This document shows positions 7,508 to 14,779 of a stretch of 22,873 bases of DNA, in pieces. The notes beneath the pieces were generated by a model. That model did no database searches. It had not been told where the DNA came from and worked only from the letters and a program-made list of their open reading frames with translations. The stretch covers positions 1 to 22,873 of IMG/VR virus record IMGVR_UViG_3300044237_003362. The stretch is one strand, 5' to 3'. Both the position numbers and the translations under genes were made by a program. Numbering within the stretch: position 1 is the stretch's first letter; the number at the start of each line of letters is the position of its first letter. This DNA comes from a virus.

Positions 7508-9667
7508 ATGGCAAGTACAATACAATTAAAAACAGGAACGGGATCAGCAGTGCCTACTTCTTTAACACAAGGAGAAGTTGCTATTAATATAGATAATGGT
7601 CTTATTTATTATGGTTCTGGTTCTACTAATACAAGAAAACAATTAGAATCTTTTACTAATATAACAGCCTCAGGTAACATAAGTGCAAGTGGGAATCTTA
7701 CAGTTAATAATACAACAGCCTCAGGTGATATAAGTTCAAGTAATACAGTACAAGGTTTTACAGGTTCATTTCATTATATTAAAGTTACTGATAATTTAGA
7801 AGTTGATGGTGATTTAACAGTGGGGGGTACTGTTACTGCTCAAGAATTCCATACTGAGTTTATTTCATCATCTATAATTTTTGAAAGTGGTTCTACAATT
7901 TTTGGAAATTCAGCAGATGATACACATACTTTTTCAGGATCTATAACAGCCTCAGGTAACATAAGTTCAAGTGGTACAGTTACAGCAAACTCAATAGTAG
8001 GTACATTAGCAACAGCAGCACAAACAAACATAACATCACTAGGAACATTAACAACATTAACAGTAGATCATATAACAATTAATAGTTCCACAATATCTGA
8101 TAATAATGAACTTATTTTAGATGCAGGAGATAATATAATATTAGATACTGAAGAAGACATAATATTTAAAGATGATGGTACTACAAGGTATATATTTAAT
8201 GTAGATTCAACACCAGAGATAGATATAGTAGGAGATTTAATTATAGATCCGTCAGGAGGTGATGTAAAATTTTCAGGCGCAAATATAAATGTAGAAGGCC
8301 ATATAACAGCCTCAGGTAATATAAGTGCGAGTGGAGAATTATCAATTACTGATAATACATTTATAGGTGGAAGACTTTCTGTAAATACTACTTCTACATC
8401 AGCTAGAGTAAATGTAGTAGGAACTCAAGCTCACCAACTATCGGGGGGTTCAAATAGTTTTAAAATTACAGGAGTATCAAATGCAGATGCATTATTTGTT
8501 TCATCATCTGGAAAAGTTGGTATAGGAACAACTGAACCAACAGAAAAACTACAAGTAGAAGGTAACATAAGCGCGAGTGGAAATATAATAGCTGTTTCTG
8601 CATCTATACAACATCTAGATGGTCCTGAAGGTGGAGGAATTTCTTTTACTGGAGGTAATCCAACCCTTAAAGGAGAAGATGGAGCCCAAATAACATTAAC
8701 AGATGGTGCTACAATTTCTGGAGGTAATAATACATTAAGAGTTGGTACTATTGTAAATGTAAATACAACCCATATAACAGCCTCAGGTAATATAAGTGCG
8801 AGTGGAACAATTATAGCAAACTCAATAATAGGGGGAGATATAGATGGGGGACATATAACAATTAATAGTTCCACAATATCTGATAATAGTGACCTTACTT
8901 TAGATGCAGGAGGAGATATAACATTAGATACTGAAGAAGACATAATATTTAAAGAAGATGGTACTACAAGGTATATATTCAGAATGGACTCAACACCAGA
9001 GATAGATATAGTAGGAGATTTAATTATAGATCCGTCAGGAGGTGATGTAAAATTTTCAGGCGCAAATATAAATGTAGAAGGCCATATAACAGCCTCAGGT
9101 AATATAAGTGCAAGTGGAACTATAACTGCAGATGATGGATCAGGAAAACAATTTACTGTAAGACCTAATTTATATTTCTTTGCAACAAATACTAGTGCAA
9201 CTACTCAAACACTTCATGGATCAAATGCAGGAGACCAAGAAGGTTCTCTTCCAGCAACTAATACAACAACAATTACCTTATCTCAACAACAAAATAGCCA
9301 CAGTAGTGTATTTAGTTTATCTAGTAATAGATTAACTATATCTAGAGCAGGTTTATATAAATTTACTTACAATGCTGTAATAGAAATAAATAATGGTTCA
9401 GGTAGAGCAGAAGGTTTTTGTGGATTAGTTCAAGAAACTAGTGCTGGTGATGTTACACTAGTTAATGGATCAGAAGCTAGAGGATATCATAGATTTAAAC
9501 ACGATCAAGGACCTTCAGGGGTAACTTTTGCAGCTACTGTTATTGTAAATGTAGCTGCAAATTCTATATATGATTTAAGATTTGGTCAAGAAGACCAATC
9601 TGTTGCAGGTGCTCAATTAAGAACATTACCTTCAGGTACTGCAATAACAGTAGAAGCAATAACTTAA
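7508..9667 (+). CDS. Large tail fibre with Mtd-type N-terminus and C1q/TNF-like C-terminal candidate (fibre 3)
   Basis: A 719-aa fibre, the largest in the island and the best candidate receptor-binding protein. Residues 1-45 (TIQLKTGTGSAVPTSLTQGE, then a DNGLIYYGSG motif) resemble the N-terminal domain of phage tropism-determinant proteins. The shaft has at least seven ITASGNISASG-type units. KVGIGTTEPTEKLQVEGNIS at about 336-355 is a spacer common in fibres carrying C-terminal tips. Two near-identical 89-residue blocks (8069-8335 and 8852-9118) are in-frame duplicates. From about residue 546 on, the repeat-free C-terminus has strands such as FSLSSNRLTISRAGLYKFTY and ends TAITVEAIT, a pattern typical of C1q/TNF-like jelly-roll trimers. 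The jelly-roll call is inference from strand pattern. Confidence 0.8.
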   Translation: MASTIQLKTGTGSAVPTSLTQGEVAINIDNGLIYYGSGSTNTRKQLESFTNITASGNISASGNLTVNNTTASGDISSSNTVQGFTGSFHYIKVTDNLEVDGDLTVGGTVTAQEFHTEFISSSIIFESGSTIFGNSADDTHTFSGSITASGNISSSGTVTANSIVGTLATAAQTNITSLGTLTTLTVDHITINSSTISDNNELILDAGDNIILDTEEDIIFKDDGTTRYIFNVDSTPEIDIVGDLIIDPSGGDVKFSGANINVEGHITASGNISASGELSITDNTFIGGRLSVNTTSTSARVNVVGTQAHQLSGGSNSFKITGVSNADALFVSSSGKVGIGTTEPTEKLQVEGNISASGNIIAVSASIQHLDGPEGGGISFTGGNPTLKGEDGAQITLTDGATISGGNNTLRVGTIVNVNTTHITASGNISASGTIIANSIIGGDIDGGHITINSSTISDNSDLTLDAGGDITLDTEEDIIFKEDGTTRYIFRMDSTPEIDIVGDLIIDPSGGDVKFSGANINVEGHITASGNISASGTITADDGSGKQFTVRPNLYFFATNTSATTQTLHGSNAGDQEGSLPATNTTTITLSQQQNSHSSVFSLSSNRLTISRAGLYKFTYNAVIEINNGSGRAEGFCGLVQETSAGDVTLVNGSEARGYHRFKHDQGPSGVTFAATVIVNVAANSIYDLRFGQEDQSVAGAQLRTLPSGTAITVEAIT
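8069..8335 (+). repeat. 267-bp in-frame direct repeat, copy 1
   Basis: Pairs without gaps with 8852-9118, offset 783 bases (261 codons). Bases 8207-8328 are identical to 8990-9111, a perfect 122-bp run, while the 5' part of the repeat has scattered substitutions. It encodes the block from ITINSSTIS through INVEGHITASGNISASG. Confidence 0.9.
8852..9118 (+). repeat. 267-bp in-frame direct repeat, copy 2
   Basis: Second copy of the 8069-8335 block, at a distance divisible by three. It lies just before the C1q-like candidate domain, so recombination between copies would shorten or lengthen the shaft by 261 residues and leave the tip in frame. Confidence 0.9.
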
Positions 9668-9678
9668 AAGTAAATAAC

Positions 9679-9858
9679 ATGTCAAACATAAATTCTATAA
9701 ATAGTGGTTCTTTAGGAGATATTCCTAAAGCAGAAATACGAACAGATAAAACACTTAACGAATTAGAAACAATTAATGGTGAAGCATATATATTTAGACT
9801 ATTAATTGAAAAAATAAATGAATTAGTTGATGAAGTAAATATATTAAAAAACCAATAA
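9679..9858 (+). CDS. 59-aa coiled-coil protein between fibres 3 and 4
   Basis: A short reading frame starting ATG at 9679 and ending TAA at 9858, filling the gap between two fibre genes in step with its neighbours (12 bases after fibre 3). The product begins MSNINSINSGSLGDIPKAEI and continues with a 35-residue amphipathic helix whose hydrophobic spacing (TLNELETI, FRLLIEKINELVDEVNILKN) suggests a short coiled coil. It is supported by the same codon style as its neighbours and the complete filling of the gap. It may be a small fibre-associated oligomerisation or assembly protein; the function is a guess. Confidence 0.62.
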   Translation: MSNINSINSGSLGDIPKAEIRTDKTLNELETINGEAYIFRLLIEKINELVDEVNILKNQ

Positions 9859-9859
9859 T

Positions 9860-9869
9860 ATATTTATAA
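9860..9869 (+). promoter_or_regulatory. Putative late promoter element before fibre 4
   Basis: An exact ATATTTATAA copy only three bases before the fibre 4 ATG. If it is a -10 promoter, transcription would start at or inside the start codon, so fibre 4 would be leaderless or start further in. This tight spacing is the main difficulty for the promoter reading. Confidence 0.42.
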
Positions 9870-9872
9870 TAT

Positions 9873-10766
9873 ATGACTATAAGAACTAAAAATAAAGACC
9901 CTAAATCTACAGAATTTTCTCCTAATGATATTATTATTAATACAAAAGATGGAGTTTTATTTTATAAATCAGATACAGGTTTATTTAAAGTTCAAGGAGA
10001 TAATATAAATACTTCAGTAACAGAATCTGCCTCAACAACTTCTATTCCAGATGGAACAATTTCAAGTTCGTTACAAAATTTAGGCAATATAACAGGCTCA
10101 AATATAAGTGCAAGTGGTGATATAACGGCAAATACTCTTACTTTAGATGGAGGAACCACTCAAACTATTAAAGGACCAGTATTAGGTTTTGATTCTGCGG
10201 GACAAATAAGACTAGATTCAGCGGGCTCAACAATTACTTTTTCTAAAAACGGTGTGAGTGCATTTGTAATTAACCCTGGTAATAATTCACATGATTTTAC
10301 AGGAAACATAACAGCCTCTTCTCCAGGTCACATAAGTGCAAGCGCAACTTCTACAGGATCATTTGGTAGACTAGAATGTTTAACTATTTCTGCCTCAACA
10401 GGTGAGTTTGATGATGATAGTATAAAAATTGGAGGAGAATCTCTTAATAAATCAAATTTAGTAAATTTAAAAGCGGGAAGACCTATAACAACAGCTAGTG
10501 CAAATTTACTTCGAGAAGGCTCAGCTGAAAGTGATGATACTTCTACAAAATTTACAAAAGTAGAAGCATTAATACATGAAAATGATGATAGAACTTTTTT
10601 AAAATTCAAATCACCTGCTAGAATAGCAACATTTGTAAGTGGTGTATTATTTCAGGATTTAAATAATCTTAATACTAATAATTATTTTAAAGTAGGCGTA
10701 GGAACAACAAATCTAATACTATCAGGAAGTATAACAGGATCTATAATTAATGGTGGGTCTTTCTAA
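9873..10766 (+). CDS. Tail fibre-like protein (fibre 4)
   Basis: A 297-aa fibre-like protein. The N-terminal segment (TIRTKNKDPKSTEFSPNDII followed by a DGVLFYKS motif) is laid out like the fibre 3 head: an extended R/K-rich strand, a P/D turn, then I-N-x-x-DG-x-x-x-Y. It may therefore be a divergent version of the same attachment domain. Shaft repeats are sparser than in the other fibres (ITGSNISASGDITAN at about residues 73-87 and near 147-160). The last third (about 200-285) is less repetitive, with charged stretches (SAESDDTSTKFTKVEALIHE). The C-terminus SGSITGSIINGGSF is close to the end of fibre 2. It lies 35 bases before the 10802 gene. Confidence 0.72.
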   Translation: MTIRTKNKDPKSTEFSPNDIIINTKDGVLFYKSDTGLFKVQGDNINTSVTESASTTSIPDGTISSSLQNLGNITGSNISASGDITANTLTLDGGTTQTIKGPVLGFDSAGQIRLDSAGSTITFSKNGVSAFVINPGNNSHDFTGNITASSPGHISASATSTGSFGRLECLTISASTGEFDDDSIKIGGESLNKSNLVNLKAGRPITTASANLLREGSAESDDTSTKFTKVEALIHENDDRTFLKFKSPARIATFVSGVLFQDLNNLNTNNYFKVGVGTTNLILSGSITGSIINGGSF

Positions 10767-10767
10767 T

Positions 10768-10787
10768 TTACATATATGTATATCCGA
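10768..10787 (+). promoter_or_regulatory. 20-bp repeated regulatory element, copy 1
   Basis: TTACATATATGTATATCCGA occurs here and identically at 14735-14754, each time in an intergenic gap before an ATG (14 bases before the 10802 gene). It contains the palindrome ACATATATGT and the ATATGTATA core related to the late-promoter-like element. Likely a promoter variant or a bound operator-type site. Confidence 0.55.
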
Positions 10788-10801
10788 TAAAATTATAAGT
10801 T

Positions 10802-11098
10802 ATGGCAATAAAAAATGAAAAAATCCCATCACCTCAGGAGTTAAAATCTCAACCACAATCTTTTACAGAACAAGAACTAAAAGAACTTGTAGATTTAAGA
10901 ACTGAAGTTTCTCAGTTAACTGCTACTATGGGTCAATTATATGTTAATAAGATTAAATTAGAAGAAACTGAACTTAAATTAAAAAAAGAATTAAAAGTTT
11001 TAGAAGAAAAAGAAACTAACATAGCTAAAAAACTATCAGATAAATATGGTAATGGTAGTATTGACCTAAGTTCAGGTACTTTTACCCCTAGTAAATAG
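10802..11098 (+). CDS. Small coiled-coil protein upstream of the tail sheath gene
   Basis: A 98-aa protein of unknown function. Residues 1-22 are polar and proline-containing. Residues about 22-80 form one long amphipathic, heavily charged helix (LVDLRTEVSQLTATMGQLYV, then LEETELKLKKELKVLEEKET), strongly suggesting a coiled-coil dimer or trimer. The C-terminus, LSDKYGNGSIDLSSGTFTPS, is non-helical and looks like a conserved short tail. There is no membrane or signal sequence. It has its own promoter-like element and ends with TAG. Its place just before the sheath gene suggests a tail assembly or chaperone role, but that is context only. Confidence 0.75.
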   Translation: MAIKNEKIPSPQELKSQPQSFTEQELKELVDLRTEVSQLTATMGQLYVNKIKLEETELKLKKELKVLEEKETNIAKKLSDKYGNGSIDLSSGTFTPSK

Positions 11099-11115
11099 TT
11101 TTTAAAATCTTTTTT

Positions 11116-11125
11116 ATATTTATAA
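11116..11125 (+). promoter_or_regulatory. Putative late promoter element in the sheath gene leader
   Basis: An exact ATATTTATAA copy, but about 96 bases before the sheath ATG instead of the usual 3-29. A second, weaker copy (ATATTTATAT, 11171-11180) and an A/T-rich ATAAATATAA stretch lie closer to the gene, so the sheath gene may have tandem starts or an unusually long leader. Confidence 0.5.
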
Positions 11126-11128
11126 TCG

Positions 11129-11149
11129 ACTAAATCATAGGGATTTAGT
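11129..11149 (+). other. Hairpin in the long leader before the tail sheath gene
   Basis: ACTAAATC / GATTTAGT form an 8-bp stem with a five-base loop. A T9 run follows at 11161-11169, but 11 bases separate it from the stem, so it is not a standard terminator. This 123-base gap (11099-11221) is the longest in the window and holds no gene that I can see. Confidence 0.5.
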
Positions 11150-11221
11150 TTTGGTTTGTGTTTTTTTTTCATATTTATATGAGAACCAACCACAGACATA
11201 ACTTTATAAAATAAATATAAG

Positions 11222-14149
11222 ATGGCAGAACAAATCATTTCACCAGGTGTTTTTACAAGAGAAAACGACCTTTCATTCTTACCTCAAGGAGTTGGCGCAA
11301 TAGGCGCAGCAATCATTGGACCTACTGTAAAAGGACCAGCTTTTGTACCAACAGTAGTAAGAAGTTTTCAAGAATTCGAAAATAGATTTGGACCACTAAG
11401 TTCAGACACATATGTTCCACAAACAATTAGAGAATACTTAAAAAATGCAGGATCAGTTACAGTAACAAGAATACTAGCAGGAGGTGGATATACATTTTCA
11501 ACAGGTAATATTGAACCTTTAGGAGTAATAATAGGTTCAGGAACTGCAGCCGCTGCTGTTTTTGCAACAGGTTCTCTTGTAATAGCAGATAGTTTTTTCC
11601 AAGACGAAGGTGATGAATTACAAATTACAAACCCCGCAGGAACAGAATTTAGAATTATAGCAGCAGATCCCGCAGCACTTCCTGCAGATGATACTGATGC
11701 AGGTATTTTCTTTGCTAGTACAGGTTCAAGTGATGCAACAGTTATGACTAACTTAGCAGCTAAATTAAGTGGTACAGTTGCAACTACAATTGGTGTTGCT
11801 GCTACTTCAGGTTCGGGTGCAGCTGGGTTAGAATTTACAGCCTCAGTAGCGGGTACATCAGGAAATGGTTTTACATTTGAAACAGGATCTGGTGATACAA
11901 TTAGTACAGATTCAGGTGTATCAACACTAGGAGGTACTAATGCTACATTAGAAGGAGGAGTATTAGCAGGATTAATTTACCCTGCTAAAGCAACAGGAAC
12001 ACCAACTCTTAATACATCAGCAATAACTCCATCTTCAGGACATGTAATTACTTCAAGTTTTGGAATTACTTTAAATGGATCTGGTGTTACTTCAACAACT
12101 TTTACTGCTTCTGTAAATCCATCTAATGTAGATTATTTATTTAAATATATTGGATATAATGCGGATACTAGTAGAGATGGAGCTTCAAGTGCTACAGCAT
12201 TTGATGGAATGCCTGGATACACATATTTAAATTTTAAAAATTTCCAAACAAATGCCTTAGCAACAGATGACTTAACTGGTTACAGTGGAATAGGTTCAGG
12301 ATCAGTACTTCAAATAGCTAAAATGAGTTCTAATAACCAAGTATTTGATGGAATAGGAAAAATAGAAGGATATGGTTATTCTTCAACACCATTTATCCAA
12401 TCACAAATTGCACAAGGACAAAAAGATTTATTTGCTTTTCACACTATTGATCATGGAAGACATTTATGTCATGAATATAAAATATCTATTGCTAATTTAA
12501 AAGAACCATCAGATATAAATGGAGTTGAACAATATTCTACATTTTCTGTATTAGTAAGAAAAACAAATGATACTGATAAAACTCCTATTATATTAGAACA
12601 ATATAATAATGTAAATCTTGATCCTAATTCACCAAATTATATTTCAAGAAGAATTGGAGATAGATATCCAGAATACAATGAAGTTTTAAATAAAGTTGAA
12701 TTACTTGGAAATTATCCAAATATTTCAAAATATATTAGAGTAGAAGCTTCTGAAGCAGTTGCAAATGGATCCTTATCTCCTAAATTATCCCCAAAAGGAT
12801 TTAAAGCAGTTAAAAATACATTTAATACAGGTTCATTAGATGTAAATTGTACTTTCCCATCTGCTTCATATGAAGGAGTACAACAAATAGGAACAGATTT
12901 AACATATAACCCAAAAGGATTTTTAGGATTTAAATTTTTAGATAAAGATTCAGATAATGAAAATTTCTTACAGCCTTTACCTAATAGTGCAGAAACAAAT
13001 ATAGCTGGAAACTTTAGCGTAGAAAATTATAGTGGTCACCCAAGTTCTAGTTTATGGTCAGGTTCATTAAGTGCTTCTATTGATACAACAGGAGCAGATG
13101 GACCAACAAATTCACAACTTAAATTTACAGTTCCTTTCCAAGGAGGTGATGATGGTTTAGCACCATGGACAATTAAAAAAATAGGATCACAAATAGAAAA
13201 TAGTAATTTATATGGGTTTGATTTAAGTACAACAAATGCAACAGGATATAAAGCTTATAAAAAAGCATTAGATATACTATCAAATCAAGATGAATATGAT
13301 ATTAATATGTTAGCAATGCCTGGTGTTATTCATTCATTACACCCATTAGTAACAAATGCAGGTATTGATATGGTAGAAGGAAGAGGAGATGCATTTTTTG
13401 TAATGGATTTAAGTACAGTAGATTCATCTGTAAACACAGCAGTAAGTAATGTAAGTGGTTTAGACACTAATTACGCTGCAGTTTATTATCCATGGGTTAA
13501 AGTACTTGATTCTTCCGTTAATAGACCAGTATTAGTACCACCATCAGTAATTGTACCAGGAGCAATAGCTGCTTCAGATAGAATAGGAGCTGAATGGTTC
13601 GCACCTGCAGGTTTAAATAGAGGAATTTTAGGAAATGTATTAGAAGCTAAAGTTAGATTAAACCAAAATGAAAGAGATACATTATATGATGCTAAAATTA
13701 ATCCAATAGCTACATTCCCAGCAACTGGTGTTTGTATTTGGGGTCAAAAGACATTACAAGAAAGATCAACAGCATTAGATAGAATTAATGTTAGAAGATT
13801 ATTAATTTCACTTAAGAAATTTATTGCAAGTTCTAGTAGATTCTTAGTATTTGAACAAAATACAACTCAAACAAGAAATAGATTCTTAAATATAGTTAAT
13901 CCATACTTAGAATCAGTACAGTCAAGACAAGGATTATTTGCCTTTAGAGTACAAATGGATGGTGGTAATAATACACCAGATGTAATTGATAGAAATCAAT
14001 TAGTAGGAGCTATTTATTTACAACCTACCAAAACAGCTGAATTTATAGTATTAGACTTTAATGTATTACCTACAGGAGCTACTTTTGATGGTGGTGGAGG
14101 TGCTACAGGAGGAGGTGCTACTGGAGGAAGTGGTGGAGGAGGCTACTAA
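11222..14149 (+). CDS. gp18: Tail sheath protein gp18-like (enlarged)
   Basis: Contractile tail sheath subunit. The N-terminus ISPGVFTRENDLSFLPQGVG, followed by AAIIGPTVKGPAFVPT and RSFQEFENRFG, is the classic sheath start. The C-terminal region has the conserved sheath core: NYAAVYYPWVKV, VPPSVIVPGAIAASDR, EWFAPAGLNRGIL, and the NRFLNIVNPYLESVQ and FRVQMD strands that interlock subunits. At 975 aa it is far larger than T4 gp18 (659). Extra length includes a T/S/A/G-rich module at about residues 105-247 ending in GTSGNGF and LGGTNATLEGG, a type found inserted in many phage structural proteins. A very glycine-rich tail (about 950-975) ends in GGY. Its position before gp19 matches T4. Confidence 0.95.
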   Translation: MAEQIISPGVFTRENDLSFLPQGVGAIGAAIIGPTVKGPAFVPTVVRSFQEFENRFGPLSSDTYVPQTIREYLKNAGSVTVTRILAGGGYTFSTGNIEPLGVIIGSGTAAAAVFATGSLVIADSFFQDEGDELQITNPAGTEFRIIAADPAALPADDTDAGIFFASTGSSDATVMTNLAAKLSGTVATTIGVAATSGSGAAGLEFTASVAGTSGNGFTFETGSGDTISTDSGVSTLGGTNATLEGGVLAGLIYPAKATGTPTLNTSAITPSSGHVITSSFGITLNGSGVTSTTFTASVNPSNVDYLFKYIGYNADTSRDGASSATAFDGMPGYTYLNFKNFQTNALATDDLTGYSGIGSGSVLQIAKMSSNNQVFDGIGKIEGYGYSSTPFIQSQIAQGQKDLFAFHTIDHGRHLCHEYKISIANLKEPSDINGVEQYSTFSVLVRKTNDTDKTPIILEQYNNVNLDPNSPNYISRRIGDRYPEYNEVLNKVELLGNYPNISKYIRVEASEAVANGSLSPKLSPKGFKAVKNTFNTGSLDVNCTFPSASYEGVQQIGTDLTYNPKGFLGFKFLDKDSDNENFLQPLPNSAETNIAGNFSVENYSGHPSSSLWSGSLSASIDTTGADGPTNSQLKFTVPFQGGDDGLAPWTIKKIGSQIENSNLYGFDLSTTNATGYKAYKKALDILSNQDEYDINMLAMPGVIHSLHPLVTNAGIDMVEGRGDAFFVMDLSTVDSSVNTAVSNVSGLDTNYAAVYYPWVKVLDSSVNRPVLVPPSVIVPGAIAASDRIGAEWFAPAGLNRGILGNVLEAKVRLNQNERDTLYDAKINPIATFPATGVCIWGQKTLQERSTALDRINVRRLLISLKKFIASSSRFLVFEQNTTQTRNRFLNIVNPYLESVQSRQGLFAFRVQMDGGNNTPDVIDRNQLVGAIYLQPTKTAEFIVLDFNVLPTGATFDGGGGATGGGATGGSGGGGY

Positions 14150-14164
14150 AAATTTAAAAGGCTT

Positions 14165-14174
14165 ATATTTATAA
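14165..14174 (+). promoter_or_regulatory. Putative late promoter element before the tube gene
   Basis: An exact ATATTTATAA copy in the 50-base gap after the sheath gene, 25 bases before the tube ATG. It would give the abundant tube protein its own transcript in addition to readthrough from the sheath gene. Confidence 0.55.
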
Positions 14175-14199
14175 CAAAATAATAAATTAAAATAAAAAA

Positions 14200-14685
14200 A
14201 TGGCAATATTAGAATCAAATCAGATGATGTTTACAGCATTCGAACCTAAATTACAAAATAGGTTTCTAATGGAAATTGAAGGCATACCAGCATATCTTAT
14301 TAAAAAAATTGATAGACCAGCTATTTCTTTTGGAGAAGTAGTTCTTGATCATATTAACGTGAAAAGAAAAATCAAAGGAAAAGCAAATTGGGACAATGTC
14401 ACAGCTGAACTTTATGATCCTGTAACACCATCAGGTGCTCAAGCAGTAATGGAGTGGGTAAGATTATCACATGAATCTGTTACTGGTAGAGATGGTTATT
14501 CTGATTTTTATAAAAAAGATTTAAAAATTCAAACTTTAGGACCAGTAGGTGATGTAGTTGAAGAATGGATTATGAAAGGAGCTTATTGTCAAAACGCAAG
14601 TTTTGGTAGTATGGATTGGACTTCAGATGCCCCTGCAAATATATCAATGACTATTGTAATGGATTATGCAATACTAAATTTCTAA
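14200..14685 (+). CDS. gp19: Tail tube protein gp19-like
   Basis: A 161-aa protein that should form the hexameric rings of the inner tail tube. The length equals the usual gp19 size (T4 is 163 aa). Features typical of the family are an N-terminal FEPKLQNRFLMEIEGIPAYL, the strand IKKIDRPAISFGEVVLDHIN followed by the basic VKRKIKGKANW, the loop LYDPVTPSGAQAVMEWVRL, and a C-terminal WTSDAPANISMTIVMDYAIL. It follows the sheath gene, is preceded by its own promoter-like element and is closed by a strong terminator 21 bases after its stop. Confidence 0.95.
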   Translation: MAILESNQMMFTAFEPKLQNRFLMEIEGIPAYLIKKIDRPAISFGEVVLDHINVKRKIKGKANWDNVTAELYDPVTPSGAQAVMEWVRLSHESVTGRDGYSDFYKKDLKIQTLGPVGDVVEEWIMKGAYCQNASFGSMDWTSDAPANISMTIVMDYAILNF

Positions 14686-14705
14686 TATTATATTTTATAA
14701 AAAAG

Positions 14706-14730
14706 AAAAGCGCCTTTTGGCGCTTTTTTT
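14706..14730 (+). terminator. Rho-independent terminator after gp19
   Basis: The stem AAAAGCGCC / GGCGCTTTT with a TTTT loop runs into a T tract. Strong stem and correct position at the end of the tube gene. The TTG at 14717, which would extend the next gene, lies inside this hairpin and is not a likely start. Confidence 0.93.
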
Positions 14731-14734
14731 ATTC

Positions 14735-14754
14735 TTACATATATGTATATCCGA
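14735..14754 (+). promoter_or_regulatory. 20-bp repeated regulatory element, copy 2
   Basis: Identical to 10768-10787. It begins five bases after the gp19 terminator and lies 25 bases before the ATG at 14780. The terminator-then-element order supports a promoter that restarts transcription for the tail-assembly genes. Confidence 0.58.
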
Positions 14755-14779
14755 ACTAGTTTTAAAATTAAATAACGTT

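Larger units (their letters stand above)
4849..10345 (+). repeat. Dispersed fibre repeat family encoding ITASGNISASG
   Basis: A short unit around TCAGGTAATATAAGTGCAAG, usually preceded by ATAACAGCC, recurs many times across four genes. Examples lie near 4849, 4918, 5240, 6992, 7420, 7661, 7941, 8302, 8773, 9087 and 10310. Copies differ mainly at synonymous positions (gcaagt/gcgagt/tcaagt, gcctca/gcttca), so the peptide is kept more strictly than the DNA. The unit encodes a fibre shaft, and also supplies dispersed short homology for recombination between fibre genes. Confidence 0.88.

Noticed and set aside
8431-8943. 170-residue open frame on the minus strand within fibre 3
   Set aside because: It is a shadow of the repetitive fibre coding sequence: proline/isoleucine/valine-rich, with no promoter or context.
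4849-10345. Regularly repeated units as a possible CRISPR array
   Set aside because: The repeats are in coding frame, vary at synonymous sites, have irregular spacing and translate to a fibre shaft motif.
4699-10766. Diversity-generating retroelement acting on the fibre genes
   Set aside because: No reverse transcriptase, template repeat or adenine-specific variation pattern was found in this window.
10933-11238. Minus-strand 101-residue open frame covering the sheath leader
   Set aside because: It overlaps two + strand genes and the leader; its sequence is Lys/Leu/Ser-rich noise from A/T-rich DNA with no start context.
14717-14779. N-terminal extension of the gp26-like gene from a TTG at 14717
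   Set aside because: The TTG lies inside the hairpin of a strong terminator, and the extension crosses the 20-bp promoter-like element; the ATG at 14780 gives the family-like N-terminus.
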